From Acidobacteriaceae bacterium (GTDB lineage: Bacteria > Acidobacteriota > Terriglobia > Terriglobales > Acidobacteriaceae): DNA of 60,007 nucleotides. The position numbers and the translations under genes are program-made. Shown piece by piece: positions 7,268-16,670 of the stretch. Location: the NCBI GenBank assembly GCA_003138365.1, contig PLFY01000115.1, forward strand, positions 17,848 through 77,854. The letters are read 5' to 3'. The notes under the pieces are model-generated. The model searched no databases and was not told the DNA's origin. It was given only the letters and a program-made list of their open reading frames with translations. Positions within the stretch are counted from its first letter, which is position 1. Each line of letters begins with the position of its first letter.

Positions 7268-10200
7268 ATGATTGCGAGGAATCGGCTTATGGGACAACAA
7301 GTCGGCACAATGCAGCTAGGACATTCTGAAGTCTGCGTTGAGGAGAGCACACAGCGGCACAGCGTATGCGAGGAAGCATCAGGCGGCAAGGCGAAATGCG
7401 GAAGTCGAGTTTCCGGGTGGATTCACCTGGCGATCGCGCTTTTGTTGATTTTCCCCGCACTCAATGCCTACGCCCAGTATGAAAATGGGAGCTTGGTGGG
7501 AACCATTCACGACATCAAAGGAGCCGTAGTCACCAACGCGAGCGTTACGGTTACCAACAATGCGACGGGAATTGCCTCCGCGGCAACGACGAACGACACG
7601 GGCGACTATGAGGTTCCGTCGCTTCGCTACGGCATCTACACCATCTCTGCCAAGGCCGCCGGATTCGCCGATGCCGTTGCAAAGGACATCACGATCCCGG
7701 TCGGCGGGCGCGTGCGCATCGATCTGGTTCTCAAGGTAGGCGCAGCCCAGACCACGGTGGAAGTAACCGGCGTCGCGCTGCAGCTTGAGACCGATTCCAG
7801 CCAGCGCGGCCAGACGGTCACCGAGTATCAAACTGAAGCTCTGCCCCTGGTGAGCCGGAACTTTTCCGACCTGGTGGATTACGTCACCGGCACGCGCCCA
7901 GCGCCGGCTGATGCAACAACCACCGCGGTTACCAGCCTGACGCGCGCAGGGTCGTTCAACGTCAACGGCCAGCGCAGCATGTTTAACAACTTCATGTTGG
8001 ACGGCATGGATAACAATGCCTATGGCGAGAGCAATCAGGGGTTCGACAACCAGACCATCGCGCCGCCGCCGGACTCCGTCGCCCAGTTTGAAGTGGTGAC
8101 CAACAATGAGAGTGCGGAATACGGCCGCTCCTCAGGCGCCACCGTCAACGTTGCCACCAAGAGCGGCAGCAATCAATTCCACACCACGCTCTACGAGTTC
8201 ATTCGCAACACGGATCTGAACGCGTTCGGCTACATCAAGCCGGTCTCCAGCAATGCCGTCACCGGCGCTGTGTATCCGTTTTTCAAACCGGTCTTCAACC
8301 GCAATCAGTTTGGCGTGGACTTCGGCGGACCGTTCATGAAGAACAAGTTCTTCTACTTCCTCGATTATGAGGGGTTCCGGCAGACGCTCACGCCCACGGT
8401 GGTTGATACCGTTCCCACGCTGAATGAGCTCGGTGGCAGTCTTGCCGTCGCCGTGCAAGATCCGTGGCATCCGGGCACATACGTACCGGCGGGCACGCCG
8501 TTTGCCAGTTGGCCCGCTCAAGCCCAGGCCGACATTGACCCGACTTCCAAAACAATTGCATCACTCTTCAAGGGCGTACTGCCCGGGAAGTGCACGGTGC
8601 AATCTGGCTTATCCACAACGGGTGTGGCCACGAACGACTGCCCCTTGAATGCGCCCTTCACGGACGACGCTGACAAGGGCGACCTTCGCCTGGATTATCA
8701 GCAGAGCGCGAAGACCTCCTGGTTCCTGAAACTCAGCGATCGCAAGGAGACAGGGAGAAACTATCCCCTGATCCCCGAGCCGATCGATATGCAGACCAAC
8801 GGCGAAATCAAGATTCACGATCAGCAGATTGCGCTCGGCTACACGCAGTTGATGGGCAGCAACAAGGTTCTCGACGCGCGCTTCGCGCTCTCCGGCACCG
8901 ACGCCGGCAAGTGGACGTTCGCGATCGGCAGCACCGCGTTCCCGCAAAGCGCCATCCCCGGCCTGCCGAGCATCGCCAACGTTTCCGGCGGCCTGCCCTC
9001 GATGGCCATCTCAGGCGGTTTTACCTCCTTCGGACGCCAGAGCACGAATCCGCAATGGCAAAACCCGTCAGTGCTTGACCCCAAGGTGAACTTCTCCTGG
9101 GTCAAGGGCAAGCACTCTTTCAAGTTCGGCTATGAGTACGAGCATATCTGGATGGAAGTGGAGGACTCGAATCCGCTCTATGGCTCCTTCACCTTCAACC
9201 ATGGCTACAGCGTTTGCCCGGCGACGGTTGGAGGGCTCTCCAACGCCGCAAACTGCCCCAATGGCACAAGCGCCGTTGCCGACACCTACTGGGCTGACTT
9301 CCTCTTCGGAGCAAGTGGCGCCTACTCGCTGTCGACCTACTTCGTCACCCACGTGCTCCAAACCATGGACGGCTTGTACGCCCAGGACGACTGGAAAATC
9401 AGCCCCAAGCTGACGCTGAATCTGGGCGTGCGCTGGGAGTACGGTTCGCCTTACTCGCAGAAGAACCTTCTCATTTCCAACTTCAACCCCTCAACGGGGA
9501 CCATGCTGACGCTGACCCCCGGTTACAGTGCCCCCACCCTGTTATGCGGCGCATCTCCGTGCATTTCTACCTACACGGGGGGCGGCGTCTATGGCAACAC
9601 CCTGGTCAATCCCGCACTGGGCGACTATGCTCCGCGCATCGGCTTTGCCTATGCGTTGACTCCTAGCATTGCAATCCGCGGCGGCTTCGGCAGCAGCTTT
9701 ATCCACTACTGGCGCGCCGGTTCGGGTAACATGCTGGGCATCAACGCACCCAATGCGATGTTTACGTCGGTAACCAATCCCTCGGCCGTTACCACAGCTG
9801 GTTACGTGAGGCTTTCGCAGGGCTACCCGGCAGGGCTGGCCACTACCTTCAGCGCGGGCACTGACGACATCGACTATATCCCCCAAAACACCAAGGATGG
9901 ATACGCTGAAAGCTACTTCCTGAGCGTGCAGAAGTCCCTGGCCAAGAACATACTTGTCGACGTGGCCTTTGTGGGCAACCACGGCGTTCATCTGCAGGGC
10001 TTCATCAACGCCAACCAGAAGAACCCCTCGCTCGGCTTCATTAACAACAACCCGGCGCTCGGCTGGTCGCGTCCCTACCCGAACTGGGGAGGTTACCTGC
10101 TGAATAATCCGACCCTCTATCCCACCTTCAACAACGGCGACATCACCGACGCTACGAACGAGTTCCACTCCCACTACAACTCACTGCAAGCCCGCTACGA

Positions 10201-11005
10201 GCAGCGTTTTGTCCACGGGTTGACTTTGCTGAACTCCTTCACCTGGTCTCACGCGTTGGATAATGCCTCGTCCACGCTCGAGGCCAACACGCCGGACCCG
10301 CAGGACGGCAATAACCTCAATGGCGACTACGGGCAATCGGACTATAACCTGCCTGTCGACAATGTCACCAGCCTGGTTTATGACCTGCCGGTTGGGCAGG
10401 GGCGCCGCTTCATGGGCAGCAGCAACAGTGCGGTGAATGCCGTGATCGGCGGATGGCAGATCAGCGCCATCAACACGATGCAGGCCGGAACGCCCTTCAA
10501 CCTGACTTATGCGCCGGCATCGGCCAATCAAACATCGCCGATGCTTACTCAAAACTGGCGCGGAGAGAATCTGTATCGCCCCAACCTTGTTCCCGGATCG
10601 ACCTATATCGCGAGGACGCAGCTCTCCAACGGGTACGTTCAATATATCAACCCGGCGGCTTTGACGATTCCTTCAACCTATGTGAGCAATACCGCTGCCG
10701 ACGGGCCGTCGAGCCCGTTTGGCAACTTACCCAAGAACTATGGCCGTACGCCTGCGTTCTACGAAACCGATTTGGACTTCAACAAGCGGTTTAACACCCC
10801 GGTAGAAAGAATCAAGGTGGAGTTCCGCTCGGAGCTCTATAACATTTTCAACCACACAAACCTTTACATGCCCGGCGGCTCGGGCGGCGGCACCGTCTCG
10901 GGCACGGACAACAACACCTCCGCGCCCACCAGCATCGGTGGCGGCACAATCACCGGCACGTTTGAGCCGCGCATCATCCAGTTTGGATTGAAGGTCATCT
11001 ACTAA
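7268..11005 (+). CDS. Oar-type TonB-dependent receptor 1
   Basis: A 1245-residue outer-membrane protein. A hydrophobic export signal occupies about residues 50-67, ending NAYAQ. A carboxypeptidase-regulatory-like beta-sandwich follows (GSLVGTIHDIKGAVVTNASV onward, about 73-160). The plug has FNVNGQRSMFNNFMLDGMDN, the typical Oar plug motif. A long beta-barrel ends in FGLKVIY with a terminal aromatic residue. The start at 7268 is supported by GGAGG 4 nt upstream, though the N-terminal extension before the signal is long. Such receptors are abundant in acidobacteria and probably import carbohydrates or peptides. The ligand is unknown. No SusD partner is present. Confidence 0.9.
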   Translation: MIARNRLMGQQVGTMQLGHSEVCVEESTQRHSVCEEASGGKAKCGSRVSGWIHLAIALLLIFPALNAYAQYENGSLVGTIHDIKGAVVTNASVTVTNNATGIASAATTNDTGDYEVPSLRYGIYTISAKAAGFADAVAKDITIPVGGRVRIDLVLKVGAAQTTVEVTGVALQLETDSSQRGQTVTEYQTEALPLVSRNFSDLVDYVTGTRPAPADATTTAVTSLTRAGSFNVNGQRSMFNNFMLDGMDNNAYGESNQGFDNQTIAPPPDSVAQFEVVTNNESAEYGRSSGATVNVATKSGSNQFHTTLYEFIRNTDLNAFGYIKPVSSNAVTGAVYPFFKPVFNRNQFGVDFGGPFMKNKFFYFLDYEGFRQTLTPTVVDTVPTLNELGGSLAVAVQDPWHPGTYVPAGTPFASWPAQAQADIDPTSKTIASLFKGVLPGKCTVQSGLSTTGVATNDCPLNAPFTDDADKGDLRLDYQQSAKTSWFLKLSDRKETGRNYPLIPEPIDMQTNGEIKIHDQQIALGYTQLMGSNKVLDARFALSGTDAGKWTFAIGSTAFPQSAIPGLPSIANVSGGLPSMAISGGFTSFGRQSTNPQWQNPSVLDPKVNFSWVKGKHSFKFGYEYEHIWMEVEDSNPLYGSFTFNHGYSVCPATVGGLSNAANCPNGTSAVADTYWADFLFGASGAYSLSTYFVTHVLQTMDGLYAQDDWKISPKLTLNLGVRWEYGSPYSQKNLLISNFNPSTGTMLTLTPGYSAPTLLCGASPCISTYTGGGVYGNTLVNPALGDYAPRIGFAYALTPSIAIRGGFGSSFIHYWRAGSGNMLGINAPNAMFTSVTNPSAVTTAGYVRLSQGYPAGLATTFSAGTDDIDYIPQNTKDGYAESYFLSVQKSLAKNILVDVAFVGNHGVHLQGFINANQKNPSLGFINNNPALGWSRPYPNWGGYLLNNPTLYPTFNNGDITDATNEFHSHYNSLQARYEQRFVHGLTLLNSFTWSHALDNASSTLEANTPDPQDGNNLNGDYGQSDYNLPVDNVTSLVYDLPVGQGRRFMGSSNSAVNAVIGGWQISAINTMQAGTPFNLTYAPASANQTSPMLTQNWRGENLYRPNLVPGSTYIARTQLSNGYVQYINPAALTIPSTYVSNTAADGPSSPFGNLPKNYGRTPAFYETDLDFNKRFNTPVERIKVEFRSELYNIFNHTNLYMPGGSGGGTVSGTDNNTSAPTSIGGGTITGTFEPRIIQFGLKVIY

Positions 11006-11021
11006 CCTGCACGAAACTTGT

Positions 11022-11050
11022 GTGCCGGCCAGTGTATCTGGCCGGCGCAC
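11022..11050. terminator. Terminator-like hairpin after receptor 1
   Basis: GTGCCGGCCAG-TGTAT-CTGGCCGGCGCAC is a strong stem with one bulge, 17 bp after the stop. There is no clear T-tract. Confidence 0.6.
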
Positions 11051-11313
11051 AATTCATCCTGTTCCTGTAGCCATTGAGGTAGCCTGGGCTTTTCAGCCGC
11101 GCAATGAACGCAGAACGCTTCGGACCGCAGAAACATGCCCGGCAAGGGCGTGTAAAGAAGCAACGTCGCCGGAAAGCAATAGCTTCTAGCGCTTGATCAA
11201 GGCCTCGCCAGTTAGTGAGCCATGGGTATGGACGCCGCTGCACGCGCCAGATTGCGCCGCAGATGGTAACGTTCAGTGTGTCTCGCTTGAGGCTGGGAGT
11301 TACAGGTGTGACA

Positions 11314-12888
11314 ATGAGAGCTGACATTCTGCGTCAACTAGGCCAACAAGCGAAGCCATGGGATGTGTTGGTGATCGGTGGCGGAGCCAGTGGACTGGGC
11401 GCCGCGGTTGATGCCGCCTCCAGGGGCTATCGCACCCTCTTGGTTGAGCGATTCGACTTTGCCAAGGGAACCTCAAGTCGAAGCACAAAGCTTGTGCATG
11501 GCGGGGTTCGCTACCTCGAACAGCTTAACCTGACGCTTGTTCTGGACGCTTTGCGCGAGCGCGGCCACATGTTGAGGAACGCTCCTCACCTGGTCCACGA
11601 TTTATCGTTCGTTGTCCCGGCCTATAGCTATGCCGCGCTTCCCTACTATGGTCTCGGACTCAAGGTGTATGAGCGGCTGTCGGGAAACTTGTCGCTCGGA
11701 CGGTCAGAATTCCTTTCCCGAGAAAGCACCCTTGAGCGGTTGCCGGGACTTATTGGGGAGGGCCTTCGCGGGGGCATTCTCTATCACGATGGGCAGTTTG
11801 ACGATGCCCGCTATGCAATTGCGCTGATGCGCACATTTCAGGATCTCGGCGGCACTGCGATCAATTATGTGGAAGCCGTTGGCTTTCTGCAGCGCGGCGG
11901 CAAGACCATTGGCATCGAGGCGCGAGACCGGGAAGAGGACACCGTCTTTGACCTGCAAGCCAAGGTGGTGATCAACGCCTGCGGTGTGTATGTTCAGGAT
12001 ACGCTGGCCATGGATCATGGCGAATTTGGGTCGTTCCTTGCCGTGAGCCAGGGAACGCATTTCGTGTTGCCGCGCTCTTTTCTGGCGGGGAATACCGCGC
12101 TGATGATTCCCAAGACGGCTGACGGGCGAGTGCTCTTCGCTATCCCCTGGCACGGTGCGACACTGGTAGGAACCACGGATGAACCGGTTGATAGAGCGAC
12201 CGCGGAACCGCACGCACTTGCGTCGGAAAAGAAGTTTCTCCTCGACCATATCGATCGCTACTTCGGTCATGCGCCACGTGCCACAGAGATCCTCAGCGTG
12301 TGGTCGGGCCTTCGGCCGCTTGTGCGAAAGGGCGGCGTCAAGACATCGAAGCTTTCCAGAGACCACACGATTCTGGTTTCGCAATCCGGCCTGGTTACGG
12401 TTACCGGCGGGAAGTGGACCACCTATCGGCGCATGGGGCAAGATACTGTCGATCAGGCCTGCGAAGTTGCCGCACTCCCGAAGGGACCGTCGCGAACATT
12501 GGAGTTGAAGCTTCACGGTTGGGCGATGGATTCAACTGGAACGGCAAGCGAGTGGGAGCGTGTGTACGGATCGGATCTGCCGATGCTTTGTGCGCTTTCA
12601 ACGGAGGAGCCCGCTTTGGATGCGCTTCTCCACCCGCGTCTTCCTTTTCGCCTGCGCGAGGTAGTTTGGTCGGCGCGCTATGAAATGGCGCGCACGGTCG
12701 AGGACGTTCTTGCCCGGCGCACTCGTGCGCTTTTCCTTGATGCGCGTGCCGCCATTGAAGCAGCGCCTGTGGTCGCCAGCCTTCTGGCCAGGGAATTGAA
12801 CAGGAGTGAAGCCTGGGCGGCCAAGGACCTGACCAGCTTTGTTGAGATTGCAAAAGGCTATCTCTACCAGGAAGGCAAAGCGGCATGA
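11314..12888 (+). CDS. glpD: Glycerol-3-phosphate dehydrogenase, FAD-dependent
   Basis: A 524-residue protein oxidising sn-glycerol 3-phosphate to dihydroxyacetone phosphate and passing electrons to the quinone pool at the inner membrane. The N-terminus has the FAD dinucleotide-binding motif VIGGGASGLGAAVDAASRG. KGTSSRSTKLVHGGVRYLEQ is the GlpD signature. WHGATLVGTTDEP and LVTVTGGKWTTYRRM are conserved further on. The C-terminus carries the helical GlpD cap domain. The start at 11314 gives the family length, and the frame remains open upstream to 11215. A GlpT-type transporter lies 250 bp downstream on the same strand, suggesting a glycerol-phosphate uptake and oxidation unit. Confidence 0.92.
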   Translation: MRADILRQLGQQAKPWDVLVIGGGASGLGAAVDAASRGYRTLLVERFDFAKGTSSRSTKLVHGGVRYLEQLNLTLVLDALRERGHMLRNAPHLVHDLSFVVPAYSYAALPYYGLGLKVYERLSGNLSLGRSEFLSRESTLERLPGLIGEGLRGGILYHDGQFDDARYAIALMRTFQDLGGTAINYVEAVGFLQRGGKTIGIEARDREEDTVFDLQAKVVINACGVYVQDTLAMDHGEFGSFLAVSQGTHFVLPRSFLAGNTALMIPKTADGRVLFAIPWHGATLVGTTDEPVDRATAEPHALASEKKFLLDHIDRYFGHAPRATEILSVWSGLRPLVRKGGVKTSKLSRDHTILVSQSGLVTVTGGKWTTYRRMGQDTVDQACEVAALPKGPSRTLELKLHGWAMDSTGTASEWERVYGSDLPMLCALSTEEPALDALLHPRLPFRLREVVWSARYEMARTVEDVLARRTRALFLDARAAIEAAPVVASLLARELNRSEAWAAKDLTSFVEIAKGYLYQEGKAA

Positions 12889-13138
12889 AAGAGTTGTCTG
12901 GCCCCGTTGCAACGTCTTTGGATTTGAGTCCATAAAACGATGAGGCGGCTTGAAAGCATCGAGCCGCCGCGCGCCACTTGCAACCTCTTTCCACGGTGAT
13001 GTACAGGGATACTCTGCAAGTGAACCAAATGCATTAACCTTGAGACATCGAGGAAATCACTCCAGCCAGCTTTCGTGCCGAAAGCATGCGATTGTTTGTC
13101 ATTCGACTGCAACAGGGGCAGATGTAGTGAGGCTATTC

Positions 13139-14482
13139 ATGAGTTGGAACTTTCCATTCCTCAGGCCGGCCGCGCACATCGCCCGGCTCCCCGATGAGCA
13201 GGTGAAACGGCTTTATCCTAAACTAAGATGGCAGATTCTGGAATCTACTTTTATCGGTTACGCCATATTTTATCTGGTCAGAAACAATCTTCCAGTTGTC
13301 TCCCGGGAGATGGGGCAATCGCTTGGCTACAGCAAAGGACAGATCGGCGACCTGCTGGCGGCGACAGCAATCTCGTATGGCGTCGGCAAATTCATCATGG
13401 GTGCATGGTCGGACCGAAGCAACCCACGTTACTTCATGCCCATGGGATTGCTGTTTACCGCCTTTTGCAACTTGGCTTTTGCCACCGCTAGCAGTTACCC
13501 GATCCACCTTGCTCTGTGGTCCCTGAACGGGCTGGCACAAAGCATGGGATGGGCTCCTTGCGGGCGCTCGCTCGGCCACTGGTACAGCCTCAGCGAAAGG
13601 GGAACCAAGTTTGCGATCTGGAACGTCGCCCAGAACCTGGGAGGAGGACTGACCGGGCTGATTGTCGCCTACAGCACCACTTTGCTCGGGTGGCGCTCGG
13701 CATTTTATGTTCCCGGGATTTTGGCGGTACTATGCGCAGTTTATCTTCTTGTCCGTCTTAGAGACACACCCCAGTCAGTTGGGCTTCCGCCTATCGAGGA
13801 GTACCGGAACGACTACCCGGCCTCCGGCAATGAAAACAGCGAAAAGGAACTGGGCACTCGCGATTTGCTGGTGAATTACATTCTAAAGAATCGCTATGTC
13901 TGGCTTTTCGCCGGCGCCAATTTCTTTGTATACATTGCCAGGTACGCCATGCTCGATTGGGGACCGACCTACTTGAAAGAGGTAAAGCACGCCAGCCTGG
14001 GAGAGGGAGGAGTCAGCACGGCAGCGCTGGAGTTTTCCGCAATCTTCAGTAGTATCCTGGTGGGCTGGTTATCCGATAAGCTGGGTGGGCGCCGTGGAAT
14101 GATGAGTACTGTGTGCATGGTTCCCGTCTTCCTTGCCTATATTGGCATTATTTATAGCCCCGACAACAAGTTATGGCTGGACCTTGTCTTATTTGGTGTT
14201 ATAGGGTTCTTTGTTTATCCCACAATCCTGTTGTTAGTCGTCAGTGCGCTTGATTTCACTTCAAAGAAGGCGGTGGGAACCGCGGCTGGATTTATCGGGC
14301 TCTTTGGCTACATCGGGCGCATGATAGAAGGCAAAGGCATCGGCACGCTGGCTGAACGCTATGGCTGGAATGCCGCTCTTTATGCGGTCCTGATATGCAC
14401 ATTCCTGGCAATTGTATTGCTCTCGCTGTCTTGGAAGCTCTCACCGCGCACTGCGAGGATCGTCAAGTCCGAAAACTCATGA
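13139..14482 (+). CDS. GlpT/UhpT-type MFS organophosphate transporter
   Basis: A 447-residue inner-membrane protein with about twelve hydrophobic segments. Conserved organophosphate:phosphate antiporter stretches include RWQILESTFIGYAIFYLVRNN, KGQIGDLLAATAISYGVGKF, MGAWSDRSNPRYFMPMGL and NGLAQSMGWAPCGRSLGHWY. The start at 13139 is preceded by AGTGAGG. Position behind glpD favours glycerol-3-phosphate as substrate, but hexose phosphates cannot be excluded from sequence alone. The gene converges with the sugar transporter at 14593. Confidence 0.87.
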   Translation: MSWNFPFLRPAAHIARLPDEQVKRLYPKLRWQILESTFIGYAIFYLVRNNLPVVSREMGQSLGYSKGQIGDLLAATAISYGVGKFIMGAWSDRSNPRYFMPMGLLFTAFCNLAFATASSYPIHLALWSLNGLAQSMGWAPCGRSLGHWYSLSERGTKFAIWNVAQNLGGGLTGLIVAYSTTLLGWRSAFYVPGILAVLCAVYLLVRLRDTPQSVGLPPIEEYRNDYPASGNENSEKELGTRDLLVNYILKNRYVWLFAGANFFVYIARYAMLDWGPTYLKEVKHASLGEGGVSTAALEFSAIFSSILVGWLSDKLGGRRGMMSTVCMVPVFLAYIGIIYSPDNKLWLDLVLFGVIGFFVYPTILLLVVSALDFTSKKAVGTAAGFIGLFGYIGRMIEGKGIGTLAERYGWNAALYAVLICTFLAIVLLSLSWKLSPRTARIVKSENS

Positions 14483-14565
14483 GATCGCCAATTGCTCGGG
14501 GAAACAGCCGCATTGCCGATTTTCCAGGCGGAAAGGCACGTGGCGCGGCGAGAATGGTGCGCCCA

Positions 14566-14595
14566 CGACCTTGCGCGATCAGTGAAAACGCCCTA
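14566..14595. repeat. Interspersed repeat B, copy 2
   Basis: Matches 3248-3277 over 30 bp with about three mismatches. It ends in the TAG stop of the sugar transporter gene, in the convergent gap after glpT. Confidence 0.75.
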
Positions 14596-15888
14596 AGAGA
14601 ACCGGGTTCGCCGCCATAACAATGTCCCGCAAACTCCCAGGGGCAAGATGGTGCCCACCGAGAGGACGATGATCCAGGGAATGCTGACGGAGATATGCTG
14701 GGCCTTGGTGCCCACGCCCAGCCAGACGAAGACTCCTACCGCGGCGCACATGACCAACACCTCCCACCAACGCCGTTGGTGTGGCTGTCCGGCGAGGGGG
14801 TCATCGCCGCGCACGACCGCTGCTACCTGCTCGGCATTCAAAGCATATCGGTTAACCTCCCGGTCCATGGCATGGTTCCAGTTTGCGAGTTCCGAAACCG
14901 GCGGTGCGGCCGTGCTGATGGATAAGGCGCCGGTGATCATGATCAACGATCCGGCGATGACCAGCACCTTCCCTGAGGGGCTCAATCCGGCGAGTTCGGC
15001 GAAGACCAGCGCACCCCACGCCAATCCCCACAACTGATTCGTATTGGAGAGAGGAATTCCGCGTCCGATGCCGATATACTTCGCGGCAAAGTTCTGGAAC
15101 AGGTCGCCAATCACCCAGCAGAAGCCCCCGAGGAACGGCCAGAACAGCATGGGCCGGGCTCTTTCCAACTCAGTGGCCAGGTGGCCGACGCCACCATAAA
15201 AGATCGCACCCAGAGTAATCACGGTGCCTAACTCACCGAAGGTGAAGATGGTGACAAACGAGAGCGGGTTCATGCCGCTGATATAGGCCTTGCGGTAGGG
15301 AATATACATGGTGCCCAACAGAACGCCCGCTCCGAGCGCGGCCAGGATGCCCACGGCAGCCTTGCCCGGCGTATTGGAGGACTGTTGCGAAGTGGCATAG
15401 GCAAGAACGCCTGCGCCCCCGACAATGGCGAAGGCTCCTCCCAACACCTTGGCCCACCCCTTGAAACCGGAACCGCGCAGTTCCTTGAACAGCAGCCAGC
15501 CCCAGAAGAGGCCCACCAGGCTATTGGTGTTCCAGAGCGGAAAGGCAATGGCGAGGCCCACATTGCGAACTGCGAAGATGGTCAACGTGTTGGCCACGGC
15601 CCACAGCATTCCAGCCAACACCGCCCACACAATCAGGTGGGGTTTGTCGCGCAGATCCGTGAGCACAAAGCCGGTGCCCTTGAGCAGCATGGGAACCGTC
15701 CAGCGCGCCACGAACGCGCCCATGACCATGCCCAGCGATATGACGAACGGAGAGAATCCCGCGTTTACCAGTTTGGTGGGCGCTTCCGCGGTGCCGAGCC
15801 AAACGGCTGCAGCCAATCCGCAGAAAACGCCAAGCTTGTGCAATGAAAGCGTCGATCGCCCACTTGCGCCTGTTAAGCTGTCGCTCAC
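14593..15888 (-). CDS. GRP/RhaT-type sugar transporter
   Basis: A 431-residue inner-membrane protein with about ten hydrophobic segments. Recognisable motifs are TEAPTKLVNAGFSPFVISLGMVMGAF, FAVRNVGLAIAFPLWNTNSLVGLFWGWLLFKEL and YIGIGRGIPLSNTNQLWGLAWGALVFAE. They form the duplicated pattern of the glucose/ribose/rhamnose porter (RhaT/GlcU) family. A hydrophilic loop of about 50 residues precedes the last two membrane segments. The GTG start at 15888 has GAGGTGA upstream, and that sequence overlaps the stop of a small upstream gene. The substrate is uncertain. L-rhamnose or another monosaccharide is plausible. Confidence 0.85.
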   Translation of the reverse strand: MSDSLTGASGRSTLSLHKLGVFCGLAAAVWLGTAEAPTKLVNAGFSPFVISLGMVMGAFVARWTVPMLLKGTGFVLTDLRDKPHLIVWAVLAGMLWAVANTLTIFAVRNVGLAIAFPLWNTNSLVGLFWGWLLFKELRGSGFKGWAKVLGGAFAIVGGAGVLAYATSQQSSNTPGKAAVGILAALGAGVLLGTMYIPYRKAYISGMNPLSFVTIFTFGELGTVITLGAIFYGGVGHLATELERARPMLFWPFLGGFCWVIGDLFQNFAAKYIGIGRGIPLSNTNQLWGLAWGALVFAELAGLSPSGKVLVIAGSLIMITGALSISTAAPPVSELANWNHAMDREVNRYALNAEQVAAVVRGDDPLAGQPHQRRWWEVLVMCAAVGVFVWLGVGTKAQHISVSIPWIIVLSVGTILPLGVCGTLLWRRTRFS

Positions 15889-15892
15889 AAAA

Positions 15893-15994
15893 TCACCTCA
15901 GGGTCATAAGGAGGGCTATTCCAAGAATCAAGACAGCGACGGGCACCCAAAGATGCACGTCGGTAAGGATGGCTATCAGGCTTGATCGTTTCAT
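15893..15994 (-). CDS. 33-residue membrane microprotein upstream of sugar transporter
   Basis: Too short for standard gene calling. It reads MKRSSLIAILTDVHLW followed by a hydrophobic stretch PVAVLILGIALLM and a short TLR tail, giving one predicted transmembrane helix. GGAAGAG lies 8 nt before the ATG. The stop codon overlaps the ribosome binding site of the transporter, which starts 4 nt further on, so translation is probably coupled. It may be an accessory subunit or a leader peptide for the transporter. Confidence 0.6.
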   Translation of the reverse strand: MKRSSLIAILTDVHLWVPVAVLILGIALLMTLR

Positions 15995-16000
15995 GCAGTG

Positions 16001-16498
16001 ATCTCTTCCGTGCAAACGTGGTTGTGTCGATCGTAGGGTTTCCGCGCACTTCCGATTCGCGGTGGGATTGAAGATGGTGGAGATTGTAGAGCGGGATGCG
16101 CTGTGCACATTCGCGACTGTGTCGATCGAGGCCTGCTTGGCATGATTGGGCGAGACTCTTTTGAATTTGACTGCACCGAGCCGTCGCACACGTGTGCACT
16201 CGACACGAAATGATTAACCTCAGCAGTCGTATCTGTCAATCACAAAATGTGGATGGTGAGGGCTTATCCTATCAGCGTAGCGACGATATCTTGCGGCTCC
16301 CGGATTCGTGCATGGAGGTGCGCTTCGCGATGGATTTGCGCAAGCAATCCGGTCCACCTTCATCATCTGGCAGATTGAGGAGTTGATGTGGCTTAGGGAG
16401 CTTCTGAACCAGTGTCGTTTTTGAAGCCGGCATTTTCTCAGGAGCTAAACAGCCTGCGGAAAAAGGCCTGTTCTGGGTCAAAGGCGGCAAAAAGCATA
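16001..16498. other. Intergenic region upstream of the sugar transporter unit
   Basis: No supported gene. It should hold the promoter of the microprotein-transporter unit. The 12-bp palindrome GCACACGTGTGC lies at 16186-16197. A fragment at about 16437-16470 resembles part of repeat C. Confidence 0.45.
16186..16197. promoter_or_regulatory. 12-bp palindrome GCACACGTGTGC
   Basis: A perfect palindrome about 190 bp upstream of the microprotein ATG. It could be an operator for the transporter unit. No regulator is assigned. Confidence 0.35.
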
Positions 16499-16665
16499 CC
16501 TCAGGGGCTAAAGCCCGCGTTGATTCTGCTGCATTAGTGCCAGGGATAAATCCCTGGCCTACCGCCCGAACGAGTTTTTCCGCAGCCTGTAAAGCCCGCT
16601 CTTATTCTGATGGAGTCACGTTCGGGCCAAAACCCATACTCTTCAAAACTTCGACTTATTCACAG
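16499..16665. repeat. Interspersed repeat C, copy 2 (composite)
   Basis: Starts 'cctcaggggctaaagcccgc', contains the hairpin GCCAGGGA-TAAA-TCCCTGGC (16539-16558), and ends with 'ttcaaaacttcgacttattcacagga'. The end resembles the tail of the copy at 30321-30413. It lies directly after the ssnA stop. Confidence 0.6.
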
Positions 16666-16670
16666 GATCC

